A stretch of DNA of 64,000 nt from Argopecten irradians (taxonomy: Eukaryota > Mollusca > Bivalvia > Pectinida > Pectinidae): assembly GCF_041381155.1 (NCBI RefSeq), contig NC_091137.1:18831655-18895654 (forward strand). Direction: 5' to 3'. How positions within the stretch are numbered: position 1 is the first letter of the stretch; every line of letters starts with the position of its first letter. The notes under the pieces were generated by a model. The model worked only from the letters and a program-made list of their open reading frames with translations. It ran no database searches and had not been told where the DNA came from. A program made the translations under genes and the position numbers. Positions 10,305 through 23,900 of the stretch are shown here, in pieces.

Positions 10305-12841
10305 GGCCAGCCTGCATCTGTCCGCGGTCATACAGGAAACTTTCCGTGATGATTGGGGGTGTATTACCCATCATGGAGTTGGTACTGTTTGCTGTGTAAA
10401 TGGAACCATCAATTCACTAAAATATATTGAAATTTTGGAAGAGAATTTTTGGCCAGTTTTAGCGAGACACTTCGCAAACCAAAACTATATTTTTCAACAG
10501 GATAATGCTCCAGTTCACAAGGCTACAAAATACAAGAAGTTTTATTTAGTGTCGTATACATACAATGAAATAACATTAGCTCTGTAGAGCTATTCTTACG
10601 ACAAACAAAGGTATAAACATTTTATAACAAAAAAGGAGATTGTATTAATGTAAAAGATAGGATAGCAATAATAATGTCAAGTTATGAATAGTCTAAATTT
10701 ATCACAGCATGCAGATTAGTTTCAAAACAGAAAACACGCAATATATACATTGTAGTAGATACATTCTATGGGACATGTTAAAAAAGCAAAGCTAAACGAG
10801 ATGCTGTATGAGAAGTTCCATGCTACATTCTACCAACCAAGCTAAACAACAAGGTTCGTATATACATACAATACCAATATGGTATAGGTTAAAAATTGAC
10901 AGAATACATGCTAATATAACATAATCTAAAACAAATGGAGCACGTTTGTAAATACATACAATGTGGATAGTAAGAAGAAAAAATAAAAGCGCAGATTATA
11001 AAATAAGACAAACAAGTAGAGACAGGACAATAAATAAAAAAAATCATCTTAGTAGTGAGCACTATAAAAGGATTTCAGACATAGCAAGTTTACATATGCA
11101 TGTGATATATGAAAAAGCACTAAGAGTAGAAAATTATGTTTTCTCTCAGATGCGCAAGAACACAGCTGGCTGTCCCAGGTGTGCAACATTCTGCGAAACG
11201 TCTGATAGTTATCGACCTTCCGGAGTTCATTCGGCAGACTGTTCCACACCTGGGCAGCCTCAAAACGAAATGATTTTTTTCCATATGAGGTTGAGTTAAC
11301 TCTTGGTGTTCTGATTGTGTTCTCTTTTCTGAAATTATACATAGGGTCATTTTTAATAATTAGGTCACTTAAAAAATCTGGTGCTAAGCCATTTACAATT
11401 TTAAAAACCTCTGAAGCCATAGACTTTATTCTGATGACATGTAAAAATGAAGTTTGTTTCTGTGTAAAATATCTATCACAGGTGAGGTAAAACCATTTTC
11501 AATAAAACGCAGAGCTCTTTCTTGTATCTTTTCCATCTTTCTTATGTTGCTGAGGCTACAAAAATGCCATGCTAAGGGTCAATTATTAAAATTTGAAGCA
11601 ATAAAAGATTTATAAATAGTCATTTTGCCCATTTTGGTAAGGTTTCCTCCTATTCTTTTCAAAATAGCTAATTGTTTGGAGGCGTTTTTGCATAGTTGGA
11701 AAATGTGGTTGTCGAACTTCAAAAATGAATCAATTTTGATACCTAATAAGCTTACAAAGTCATCGCTTTCAATGTTCTGGTCTCCAATACAAAATGACTT
11801 TATGTTATCATACGGCTTCTTTCCGAAACATATTGCCTAGAATTTCTGGAGAACCAGTCAATCAAAAATATGCTTTCACTTTCCAGGGTACTTTTTAGTT
11901 GGAGTGGGCAGTTGCTGATGTAGGATAAAGTGTTGTCATCAGCATAGTTATACAATACACAGTTTGTTAAAAAGCTAAAAATGTCATTAAGGAATTTCAA
12001 AAATCAGTGGGCCGACTATGGACCCCTGAGGGACTCCTTTTCTGAGCAGCTTCCAGTCACTGACCCTGGAGCCGCGCCGAATCCGCTGCTTTCTGTCACT
12101 GATTCATGAGGTAGCTGCTAATGAGACTGATTGCAGCCTCGTCCAGCCCATTGGCTTGCAGCTTCCCCAGCAGCGGATTGTGGGGGATGCAGCCAAACGC
12201 CTTGGACAGATCCATCAGTATTGCACAAACACATTGATGGTTGTCTAAGGCCTGACGCCAATCCTCCAGAAGCCGCAGCAGAGTGGACTGGCACCCAAAG
12301 CCAGGCCTGAAAGCTGCCAAGTAATTATATAAGGGTTGAAATAAGAGTTGAAAAAGTCACTAAGCTGATTATGCATGACCTTCTCAAAATGGAGGCTTAT
12401 TAACATTCGGCTTCTTCTCTTTCACTGGTATATGTTCATCAATAACATCTTTAAGTAAACATTCATGAGCCCAGTAAACATCATCAGCATCATCAAAAGT
12501 GAAGGCCACATTGAAGGGTAGGCCTACATGTAGATTGCCTATGTGTCATAGTTAAATCTTAAAAGGCTCGTGTTGTGTCTGAATATTTTACAAACCATGG
12601 TATTCCCGTTTTAGAATGGCCCCCACAAAGTCCTGATTTATATATCGAAAATGTGTGGTTTCAACTGAAAATACGACCAATTACGGTGGTCAACAACATC
12701 ACTAATCAAACAGAACTTTTTGACGCAATACAAAACATCTGGCAAGGCATTGATGTAGAATACATTCAAGGTTTATACCAATCGATTCATGATCGTCTGA
12801 AGGAAGTACGAAAGTGCAAGGGTCATATCACCAAATATTAG
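10305..12841 (+). mobile_element. Tc1/mariner transposase remnant, split by a LINE
   Basis: Two pieces of a DDE transposase lie at 10,305-10,524 and 12,563-12,841. The first holds GCITHHGVGTV, YIEILEENFWPVLARHF and YIFQQDNAPVHKA, which contains the second catalytic Asp (QDNAPVH). The second holds YFTNHGIPVLEWPPQSPDL (region of the third acidic residue), IQNIWQGIDVEYIQGLYQSI and the end KGHITKY. They would join at HKA-R after removal of the insertion 10,525-12,562. The DNA-binding N terminus is missing and a one-base loss interrupts the frame near WGC, so the copy is dead. Confidence 0.85.
10525..12562 (-). mobile_element. LINE (Jockey/CR1-like), internally deleted, inserted in the Tc1 transposase
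   Basis: AAGGCT flanks both sides (10,519-10,524 and 12,563-12,568) as a target duplication. Reading the minus strand, the segment near 12,380-12,560 resembles the linker between endonuclease and reverse transcriptase (DVYWAHECLLKDVIDEHIPV). RT blocks follow: FRPGFGCQSTLLRLLEDW and ILMDLSKAFGCIPHN near 12,096-12,320, then the YADD catalytic motif (NYADDNTLSYI) near 11,800-12,000. The C-terminal block (FKIVNGLAPDFLSDLI, AAQVWNSLPNELRKV) is at 11,049-11,420. The N-terminal RT part between linker and FRPGFG is deleted and the frame is broken several times. Confidence 0.85.
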
Positions 12842-12950
12842 GTCAGTATCACAACACGTATATTTTTTATAAAGAGTTTTATTTTCCTATCGAGATGTTC
12901 ACATGACGTTACGACGGCCATTTTGTCCGAATAGTACGGTGGCTGATTTG

Positions 12951-14743
12951 TGCCATTTCGTCTTTTCGTCTTTTCGTCTTTTCGCCCCGAAAAGACGAGA
13001 ATTAAGAAACCTTAATTTTCGTCTTTTCGTCTTTTCGCCCCGAAAAGACGAAAATTAACAACTTTAAATTTCGTCTTTTCGCCGCGAAAAGACGAAAAGT
13101 CAAACACGAAAAGACGAAAGTGATACACGCTAATTAGCGACTTTGATTCTCGTCTTTTCGCCTTCAAAATTCTCGTCTTTTCGTCTTTTCGCCCCGAAAA
13201 GACGAAAATTAACAAACCTTAATTTTCGTCTTTTCGTCTTTTCGTCTTTTCGCCCCGAAAAGACGAAATTTAACAAACCTTAATTTTCGTCTTTTCGTCT
13301 TTTCGCCCCGAAAAGACGAAAATTAACAAACCTTAAATTTCGTCTTTTCGTCTTTTCGTCTTTTCGCCCCGAAAAGACGAAAATTAACAAACCTTAATTT
13401 TCGTCTTTTCGTCTTTTCGTCTTTTCGCCCCGAAAAGACGAAATTTAACAAACCTTAATTTTCGTCTTTTCGTCTTTTCGCCCCGAAAAGACGAAAATTA
13501 ACAAACCTTAAATTTCGTCTTTTCGTCTTTTCGCCCCGAAAAGACGAAAATTAACAAACCTTAATTTTCGTCTTTTCGTCTTTTCGCCTTCCGGTCTGGT
13601 GTGGAAGTCATTTTGAAATCTTTTTATCTTAATATTGACTTAATTGTTCAATATAGAAGCATCAAAGTAGTTTATGATAACAATCGATTTATTAAATTGA
13701 TAGTATTACAAGTATCTTCATCAATAACTAAGATTAGAAGTTTTAAAACAGAAGTCAACATGTTTGTTTACAGCAGTTACGTAGATTTCTCACACTTGTG
13801 CCACGTGCCACTAACAGATTCATCATTCCGCAAATCCTTTAGCGTGATTGATACATTTTTTAAAAATTCATTAATATCTTATTTTTTGTGTTCTAATCGC
13901 CCTCTTTAGCAATTACGCTTATCAAAACATTGCCGTGTAGATGCTAAACATAGCATTTACAGGAGTTGCCTCCCCTACACAACTTGGAAAAAAAAGTTGT
14001 CGGCGGGTATTATTTGAAAGCGTTTGAACCACGGATAAACTTGTTAACAAAATAATTTATGAAAGACAACTCGTGAAGACTTTGAGTTTAAAGGAAGGAC
14101 TTGTACCAAGAAATTGCTCAAATACAGTTAATTATAACAGTCAATCAGTAGGTACAATGTACTGTGTATTATTTGAAAAGACATTTTGACTACATACATG
14201 ACATGGTCTTCATCATAATTGTACATTAGAAATTACATTATAATCTCCGTCGTATATGATAGATGACAAAGTATATCTGTAATTTGTATTTTTTCGGGGC
14301 GAAAAGGCGAAAAGACGAAAATTAAGGTTTGTTAATTTTCGTCTTTTCGCCCCGAAAAGACGAAAAGACGAAATTTTAGGTTTGTTAATTTTCGTCTTTT
14401 CGCCCCGAAAAGACGAAAAGACGAAATTTAAGGTTTGTTAATTTTCGTCTTTTCGCCCCGAAAAGACGAAAAGACGAAAATTAAGGTTTGTTAATTTTCG
14501 TCTTTTCGGGGCGAAAAGACGAAATTTAAGGTTTGTAATTTTCGTCTTTTCGGGGCGAAAAGACGAAAAGACGAGATTTTTGAAGGCGAAAAGACGAAAA
14601 TTAAAGGCGCTAATTAGCGTGCTTCACTTTCGTCTTTTCGTGTTTGACTTTTCGTCTTTTCGTCGTTTCGCCGCGAAAAGACGAAATTTAAATTTGTTAA
14701 TTTTCGTCTTTTCGGGGCGAAAAGACGAAAAGACGAAATGGCA
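12951..14743. mobile_element. Foldback-like element with hairpin-repeat arms (CTTTTCGCCCCGAAAAG)
   Basis: The ends are inverted copies of TGCCATTTCGTCTTTTCG. The left arm (12,951-13,590) and right arm (about 14,287-14,743) are arrays of one unit in opposite orientations. Each unit carries the near-palindrome CTTTTCGCCCCGAAAAG flanked by TTAATTTTCGTC and its complement. Units are mostly 53 or 61 bp, differing by one 8-bp CGTCTTTT step. The 0.7-kb middle has no recognisable protein. No clear target duplication is visible. It sits about 170 bp upstream of the WW/CUE gene. Confidence 0.75.
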
Positions 14744-14911
14744 TAGAATAGCCTACTTCTGTCCGGTCTCTGTAATATGTAATGGAGAGCGTATCGAACG
14801 CACTCGATAACCCGTTCAAACCCAGTCGTAGATGTTGCTCTACTCTTTGGACGGACGATTTGTTATGTATCCAAAATCGTGTATCATTACAGTTTAGTAG
14901 TATTTTGCAAA

Positions 14912-17900
14912 ATGGCGTATAACGTCAATCCAAATACGACGAAGTGGATTCCACCCTTACCCCCGGGATGGGAAGGTCGTTGGGATGCCAATCAACGGGC
15001 ATAGTAAGTTTTATTCATTGCATGTTTAAATAAACAATTAAATCAGCAGTCATCGAACTGGAACGACACATATAAATATGTTATTTATGATTCACTGACA
15101 GATGCATATTTCACAATACTCTCATATTTGCAAAAGTGTGTAACCTGATAAGACCTAATAAACTAATGAAACTTCATGTGTTACTGTATTTCTCTGCATT
15201 AGGCCTAATTACGTTATCAAATACCAGATCTATACAGCTACTGTATAGTATTGAGATCTGCGTTTGAGTAACAGTTACACGTTTGAGTAATCAATAAGTT
15301 ACCCAAATGCAGGATTATCATCCTCGATACTCCAGGTGTTTCGATCACTTACGATCTCTACATCCCTGGACAATTTCATTGTAATTAAAACTGAAGGCAG
15401 CTCAGAGGGGAAAAAATCTGAACCAATCACAGGCCAGCAAAGATTTCCTTTGAAGATTAAAGAGAGAGACACCCAACTTCAAAGCCACACAGCTGTCAAC
15501 CACATCAAAGGACTAAATTACCTGTTCTGTTGCCTCCAGTTTTACTATGAGATAGTCCAGGTGTAATGAGATCCTAAGTGATCGGAACCCCTGCATGGCG
15601 AGGATTCAGGATTACATGAAAAAAAATGCAATGAAGTTGTTTCGAATATTCTATAAAAAATGGGAGTTTTCATTGCATAGAATCCTGCATTTGAGTAAAT
15701 AAATGATTACTCAAAATCAAATAGGTAACTTAAACTGTTACTCAAATAACTGGTCTATTTTAAATTTCCAGCCCCTTCTTAGCTTTTTGTCTTGCATGAA
15801 CATGGCCATTATTAAAGTTAGGACCACTGGTAGGAGACCAATTCTCACTAAGTACCCATTCTTCCCATCGTATGTGTATTTGTAAGCTTATTATTATAGA
15901 AGATGCTACCATGTAGGTTTCCACAAAATATTGCTTGAAAATTCATGTGTTATTTTAAAATACACATGTGATGGCGAGAATGGGTACTTTGGTAAGAAAT
16001 TGTCACAGACCACTTTATCTAATCTGAAACTATTATGTTGTGTCTACGATCAGCAAATGACGTCCAATAATTAAACCAAGTGACTGTAAGTGTAACAGCC
16101 ATGTGGCCATGGACTCTCATGGAGTACATGAGCAGGTACATGTCAACAGTTGGAATTTTCAGTCTTCCATTTTTGACAAAACTATAACTACAAAATACTG
16201 AAATATCTACAGAATTCAATTAAATACTGTCAGGCTTTTAATACGCCTAAAACAATTTACTAGTGACAGATTCAGGCAAGTATGCATACTAGGCCTTGCT
16301 TAGGATGCTAAATCTTTTGCTCAGCTAGTAGAGCCATAAAGTCTAAAGATAAATAATAACTTTAATTTATGATTCTTTTTTAGTTTCTTCATCGATCACT
16401 CAACAAAAAAGACAACATGGCAGGATCCTCGCTTCAACCCTCAGGTGACAAATCAACCGGCCTTCCCTCCCCAGAAGAACCAATTGCAACCCGAAAAGAT
16501 GCCCATACCAGGGTTATCACCAGAGCCAACTTTTGTTGTAAGTCCCTGTAGTGAATGTGTGATATATCATGGTCAGCTACTAGTTGACTAGTCAGTTCCT
16601 GAGAGTAGAGATTTCCATTTATTTTACCAGTTGATGCAATATTACCCTAATCATAACATCTGTTGACCTGTATTACATTGTCACCTTGATGAATGGTGCA
16701 TGCTTTTGACTTCAGTAATCAACATGTAACATTCAGTCAATTAAAATACAGTAATTGAATAATCTGAGAAAATACACACCTATTGTTGGCTTCCTAAGAT
16801 CACCTTTACATGCAGTTGCATGGATGTATCATATACTAATAAAACATATTTCTCAACAATGATGATATTTGAATATCAAAATACAATGCATCATACAATT
16901 TTGATATTGACTTACCATTTCATACTGAATACAAGGTGTCCAGTATATTATATATATATGGAGGTATTTATTTCCAGGATGACACTATGGCTGAAAACAT
17001 TCACAAAGACTACCCGCGAGTTCCTCTGGACACTATCAAGGACATTGTCAGCGCGTATGTATCATAGATCACAAATCAAGGTCATTAGACTCATCACACT
17101 CAACAGTCAGCAGGCATATATACATAATGATATACCTGTAAAATGATTTAGTACATCACGTGACAGAATACTGGATTCCGATTGGCTACACACATGGATA
17201 CTATTTGCAATAGTGCCCAGACAAGCGGGCACTATTGAAGTGGCGCGAAATTGAACTTGAATGTATTGTGACGTCACCATTACATGATACTTCGACCAAG
17301 ACGTCAAGATGGTGGACAGGCTGTTTTGTGCGGGGATGGAAAGATGGAAGCAAATGTTGCTTTTCTACAGAAGACAGTTCACTAATGTTCTATATTGATC
17401 TACTTTTAATTTTCATGAAGCTGAATACCGTTTTTATAGAATCCCATATTTCTGCCACAATTTATATGTTGTACTTTTAATGTAACAACGTGGTGTGGAA
17501 ATGAAGATAGCGTTGCGAGGTAGGCCTATCGCTTGACATGCTTCTATTGCGATGACATGGAAAACGGTCTCATGTCAGGGTGATGTACTAAACCCATTAT
17601 GGCCTGGTTGAGAGGGCACTATTGCCTCATAGTATTGTCTCATGATGGGATAGCGCCCTCGCCTTCGGCCCGGGCACTATTCCATCCCTCAACTTTGTTA
17701 TCTCAAATTTGAATTTGAAGGCCCTGTTTATTTTGAAGTTTTTAGTTGGTCTGACTTAAAAGATAAGCCTATAATCCAAACTAATCTTGTCAGGTTTTAA
17801 AGAGACTGACCAAAATCTTAACAGGTGTAATTTCAATGAGGAGGAATCAAGGGTGATGTTGACAAGGATGGGATACCAGAAAGGTCCAGCTGAGTCCCCT

Positions 17901-20900
17901 CATAGAACCAATGATATGCTATCTAAACCCAAGTCAGCCGGTAAAGGGAAGGCTAAGGCTAAATCACCCTCAAGGTCACCAGCAAGGTCACCAGCAAGGT
18001 CACCATCACCATCTCCATCTCCAGCTCCTGCTCCAGCGCCCCCAGTGTCAGAGGCAGATAAGAAGAGAAGTAAGATAGCTATGTAATTTTCTGACAGAAG
18101 TTGAATAGCACACATGATCCTGCTCTGTTAAAAAAGGAATGCTTAATCTTAACAGAATTATCACATTCACCATTACCAGTGCTGCAGATAATTTTTTTAA
18201 GGGGTGGATAATTGTACTCGCACTTTTGAGAGAGGTGTACAAACTTAAAAGAGATATTTTAATAAAAGTTATGTGGTTATAGTATAAAGTTATCAATGAT
18301 AAGCTAGCAATTGTGCAAATATCTATCTGAAACAAGAGCACAATTGATGAAGACTCTTGAAAATAACTGGAATTCATCTGATTTTACTAAATTTCTTCTG
18401 ATATTAGTTCTAGATGTAAGCGCTGACACTAATTGGGTTGAGTTATACAAATATTTGTAGGGGTAATTTGTAAATGTTCAAATAATTTTTAGGGGTAATT
18501 GACAGATTAACCCTTACACACATCTTAACTGGAGCACTGGCATTACCTTGTCAAAATATCAGATATTCATTTATCTCCCTTCAATTCTTCTGAAAAACAT
18601 TTGAAATTTTAATATAAAAAAAAATCTCAAATGCAGTAATTGTATTTATGAGTAGATTTGAAAGTTAACATTGACTTACAGTATGTATATATCTTCTTTT
18701 TAGTTTATGAACTTTTTATTTCGGATTACAGTTATAAAAAGATATTTTTGTCTTGTTCCAATAGTAACGTCTAATCTGAAGTCTGAGTTTCCCAATTTGG
18801 ACAATATGGTGGTGACAATGGCTCTAGATGTTTGTGAATTTAAGGAGGAACAGACCAGGATGTTACTAAAGAGCTGGGGTGAAGATAAAAAAAAAGGCAA
18901 TAAAGCACCTTCACGTCCAAAGTAAGAACATATGTAGACATATCAATTCTGTTCAGGTATTCTGTATAATGGTTTCATTTGCCAGGATAATTGGATTTGT
19001 CACAATAATAAGGTGACGGTATATACATAAAAGAGCTTAGAGCACAAAACAAGGTGTGAGTGGAGTCACTGTACTACAAGTTATGACTTTGTATGAATTG
19101 TATATCAGGTGCTCTATATTACAAGTCATTTGTTCCATTACTTTGAAATATGCCTTGTTATTTATAAACACGAATTGTTATTTTATCTGAGTGAAATATA
19201 GTTCTACTTGATTGTAGCAAATGTGATACTATTATAATATTAGATCAGTTGTAAGTGTCAACATGATTAAAATCAAGTTTGTTTTTTTCTTACAGGTCCA
19301 GTACTAGTACAACCACATCTTTCGCTTCTACATCTCTGGATCCTGTGTCCCTTGACAACGATGATCCACCTAGGCCTTCGTCATCGTTAGTATATAATAT
19401 GTATCTATTGTCAAAGTCTAAAGTGTAACCATGGAAACTAACGACCTTGTCCTTGGTCACCATTAGTATATATGTATCTATTGTCAAAGTCTAAAGTGTA
19501 ACCATGAAACTAACGACCTTGTCCTTGGTCATCATTAGTATATATGTATCTATTGTCATAGTCTAAGGCGTAACCATGGTAACTAACAACCTAGTCCTTG
19601 GTCATCATTAGTATGTATCTATTGTCAAAGTCTAAAGAGTAACCATGGAAACTAACGACCTTGTCCAAGGTCATCATTAGTATATATGTATCTATTGTCA
19701 TAGTCTAAAGTGTAACCATGGTAACCCAGGCTTTTATCATCATTAATATATATATATATATATGTACTTAAACTTTTAAAAAACGTTGTGCATCAGTGGA
19801 TAAGAATAAAAAATATCAACAAGGCATTCCTTTTCGCTAACATTTTCAGGCCTTTCAGGCCATCTTCAGGCGATTGTTTATTTATATATATTTAATTACT
19901 TTAGCTTAGATACAGGATGACGTCATAATAGACAATACCCGCAGGGGAGGTAACAGTATTGTCAGTAAATATAAATACAGGTATCACTACATAATTAAAT
20001 TATTATTACTAATCAATAATGAACATATTAATGACCATTCAATAATGGTTTAAATAATTTTGCAAACATATTTTCTTTGCAGAGTCTATTTGTAATCCCA
20101 GTATTTCCCATCATGTAAAATGGGAATATAGTAAATAGCCTTTACCATATACATATATATATATATATACAGTGGAACCTCCCGAAACCGAACCTTCTCA
20201 AAACCGATCACCTCTAGAAACCGAACATGGATGTCATGTACGGAATGAATTCCTCTTTATTAATAGTATATAAAACTTCCCAAAACCGATACCTCCCAAT
20301 TCCGAATACCGGACCGATTTTGAGATCGGAATAGTCAAATGTAACTAAAATACACTTCTGAAAACCGGCCTTAACCTGAGCGACACCGATAGATTGCATT
20401 GAGGTCTGATCAACCGACCGTGAAATACACACGTACCTGTACCATAGTTGTCGCATGCCATGTCCTGGGGCATGTATACAGATGTGAAGGCTATTAGGTA
20501 CATGGTAATTATACCCGAGATAGTGGTGAAATTATTTAATCATGTCTATTGTTTAGATATTTAACGAAAGTCTACCACGTGCACGCGGTTTGTTTACTGT
20601 ATGAAAACAAGCAGAGCTAGTAATAAAGATATAGTTTCGTATTCAAATCACACGGGTTTTTTTTTTATTTACATATGTCGTAAATTATCTGTATGAAGAA
20701 GCCGAAGCCACGTATTGTTTTAGAAAATGACTATGTCATATAATGACCGGCATCGACTGATCATCGTGTAATTAGACCATATAATTTGATTCTTGACGTA
20801 ACCGGAAGCGATCGGCCGTATGTAGGTTAGTGCAGACGAGAACATCCACAAGAACATTCACGCAACTAACTAAACTACGTTTATAAGCGGTAACAAAATC

Positions 20901-23900
20901 AAGATTGTTGTAATTCATTCCTTTTAAACGTATGATTCTCTCTTTTGTGATAACATTCACATTAACAATCAATATCGGTCGGTTTTAACGAACACTAGGC
21001 ATACATGCGGTACACTAGTGTAAAAAACGACTTCCGATCGATTAAATTCGGATCGTAATGATCGGTATTCGATTCACTTCTCAAAACCAAACCCTCTCTA
21101 AACCGGCCGAAATTATGTGCACCGACCATGAACGGTTTCGGGAGGTTCCACTGTATATATATGTATCTATGGTTATTGTCCAAAGTGTAACACCAGTAAC
21201 TAGGGCTGGATCTGTATACCAATATACTGATGTAAACCAGTTTCAAGCAGCTTCTAGATATGTAAACATGCTGTTTATCACTGTATCGGTTCAACAACTC
21301 AACCAAAGCTTTTGATATTAATATTAGTAAATTTTCTGGTACATTTGTTATAAAACACCATTTAAGAACAGTTATTTTTTATCTTATCAGTCAAAAGAAT
21401 TTGGTAACTTCTAGCTACAGTAAACTTCGCTTTACCTACAGTAAAACTCTTAAGCTAAAGAAAACTGCTTTCTAGCTGGATATATAATTGTATCTATAGT
21501 AAAACTCTCATCTAGGACAAATATCTCCTTATCTGGATACCAAGAGCTTGTTTTTGTCTCCCCTTTGAACGCTTATATTACAGTTTTAAGCTAGCTGAGA
21601 TATAATACATTCTTTATTAAAAAAAAAAAGAATCATCAGTATTGTAATAAAATTTTACTCTCAATAATGTTACCAAATAGGGGATTCATAACCGGGACAG
21701 TTTTGTAAAGTTAAAGATAAAACTAAAATTATTTTATCTGCTTTACTTATTTGTGTAGAAGCAAAAGAACTACTGTAAAGGCAAGTCAGCCCAAGAGTAC
21801 AAAATCTGTGGTAACCAGCCATCCCGGTCAGCGAAGGACCAAGCAACCAACTCACGTAACACAGTAAGTCTTACTTTTGTTATAGTTATCTGGGTAAATG
21901 AGCTGGATATTTTCTTTAAATTTAAGGGTTCTGATCTATTATAGACATTTTAAGAGTAATCCTGAATCAAGCTACACTTATTATGTGTTCAAGTGTGTTT
22001 GACTATTTGGTGATATATTCATATATGCAATGTTTACGATTTATTTTTGTATTTATGAAAATAAAAGAGAGGGAGAGAGGAAAAGCCTGATATAAGAACC
22101 ATTTTTTGTGTCGCCTGCAATGCAAGGGCGACACTTAGGTATCACTATGTAGGCATTGGCGTCCGGCAAATGGTTTCCATGTAATAACTTAATTATTTAT
22201 TGTCCGATTTCAACCAAATTTTATATATTGTTTTATATCAATGGCATCTCGAATGAGTTTGATAATGGTCAAAATCCGTTGTTATTTGCAAGAGTTACGG
22301 GACTTTAAAATTGTCAAAACAGATAAATCCATGGTTTCCGCTGGATAACTTAAAAATTTATTGATAACCTGATAACTTCACCTAATTATGAACAATATTT
22401 TCCATTGTAAATAACTATTTTTTGTGATGCTGTGCAGGTGACACATCCACTTCCGTGGAATTCTTGTGTAACATCTATCACCAAGTACTAGTCTACCATA
22501 TTTTTTTCTGGGTTGAGTGATTCTAATCGTATTCCCTATATTAGAATTTAGATTGGATATATCAAAGACACATCATTTCAAAATTTTCTTATAGTATCAG
22601 AATTTAAGATTTTTGATAAACATTTGGTTTTTTTGCCTCACTGATCAGATTGAGTGAGAAACTGTTAACAAGAGCGAGCATTATCCAAAACTTAGTGACG
22701 GTGTGCTGCCAGAATACCCCCAAAGCTAACACATCAAGGTTAGGGTGATGTTGTAAAGCTGGAAGCATGTGCTAATTCTGTAGTCTGCTTTTTGTCCATT
22801 TGTTTACATTTGTTTGGGGTCTGACTGAAAGCTCTGAAGTAAATTCACACATCTTTGATAAAGTCTTACACTCCAAATTACTCAAAAGCCAAATGGGACT
22901 CCATGTAAGGATTCATGTTAGTATAGGCAGTAAAACTATGTTAAATGTGTTATTTTCATGAATTTCGTCGTTTTGAATATTACAGAGTTATCTTCTCTTA
23001 CAGGTAGGTATTGATTGTGACATTATGTGTTTGTGAGCAACATCATACTTTTCATTACAAACTGCATGAGTTTTGCTCACAAAACAATGACATCACAATG
23101 GATACCTACCCGTAAGGAAGGTAAATGTAATATGCAAAGATGGAATAGTCGGCCCATGGTATCTTGGGACAAATAGGAAGGCAAAAACTGATAGATGTAT
23201 ACATAGACAAGGTGCTCATATACTCCGAACAAGGTTCACTGTGACCCACCCTAAATGACCTTAGTTGTCGATGGGCCGTAAATTTCAAACAAACAAATCA
23301 CTTTGACTGATACATTGTAGACGAAGGGAAGTTACACTGATAGATCATCAAAATGGAAATGTTTCAAGACAGAAGAAGAGACAATTTTTATGGACATTTG
23401 CTGAAGTAAAGAAATGAATATGTGAACATTATTTGCACCAACATCTTTTCAAATTGTTTGAAATGAATCAACTTCCATGTACCATCATCATTCATTGTGA
23501 TCCTGGTCACAACAAACTACACAAATCCTTATATTAAAGGTACCATCTATCATCATCTTTGGCCATGACAGGTTCTTAATGCAAATACTGACTGGAGCCT
23601 GATAGAATTTCTTCTTTTAATTTCTTTCAAAACATTACTATATTTAAAGTTACTATTAAGTTATTCAAGCATGAGTTTTTCTTTAATTTTAGGCCATATG
23701 ATATTTGTGCAATATCTCTCATTTCTTGTGGCAGTTTTAGTCTGTTCATTTTATCACTAATAATGCACTTATTGTTTTATGTCCCGATGGTGTAATTGGG
23801 GGAACATTTTGTGTCTTTTCTGTTCTGCCATGCTTTAATGTATGCATACAGACAGACATTTATGTCTTTAAAACATACATTTCTGGTCTTGTAGAGAATT

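Noticed and set aside
17215-17700. Repeated GGGCACTATT motifs in intron 3 of the WW/CUE gene
   Set aside because: Three copies in mixed context suggest a decayed repeat, but I could not define ends or duplication.
20995-21315. Overlapping frames of 103 and 85 residues on opposite strands
   Set aside because: They cover the right end of the Tigger-like element and read through its inverted repeat; no protein similarity.
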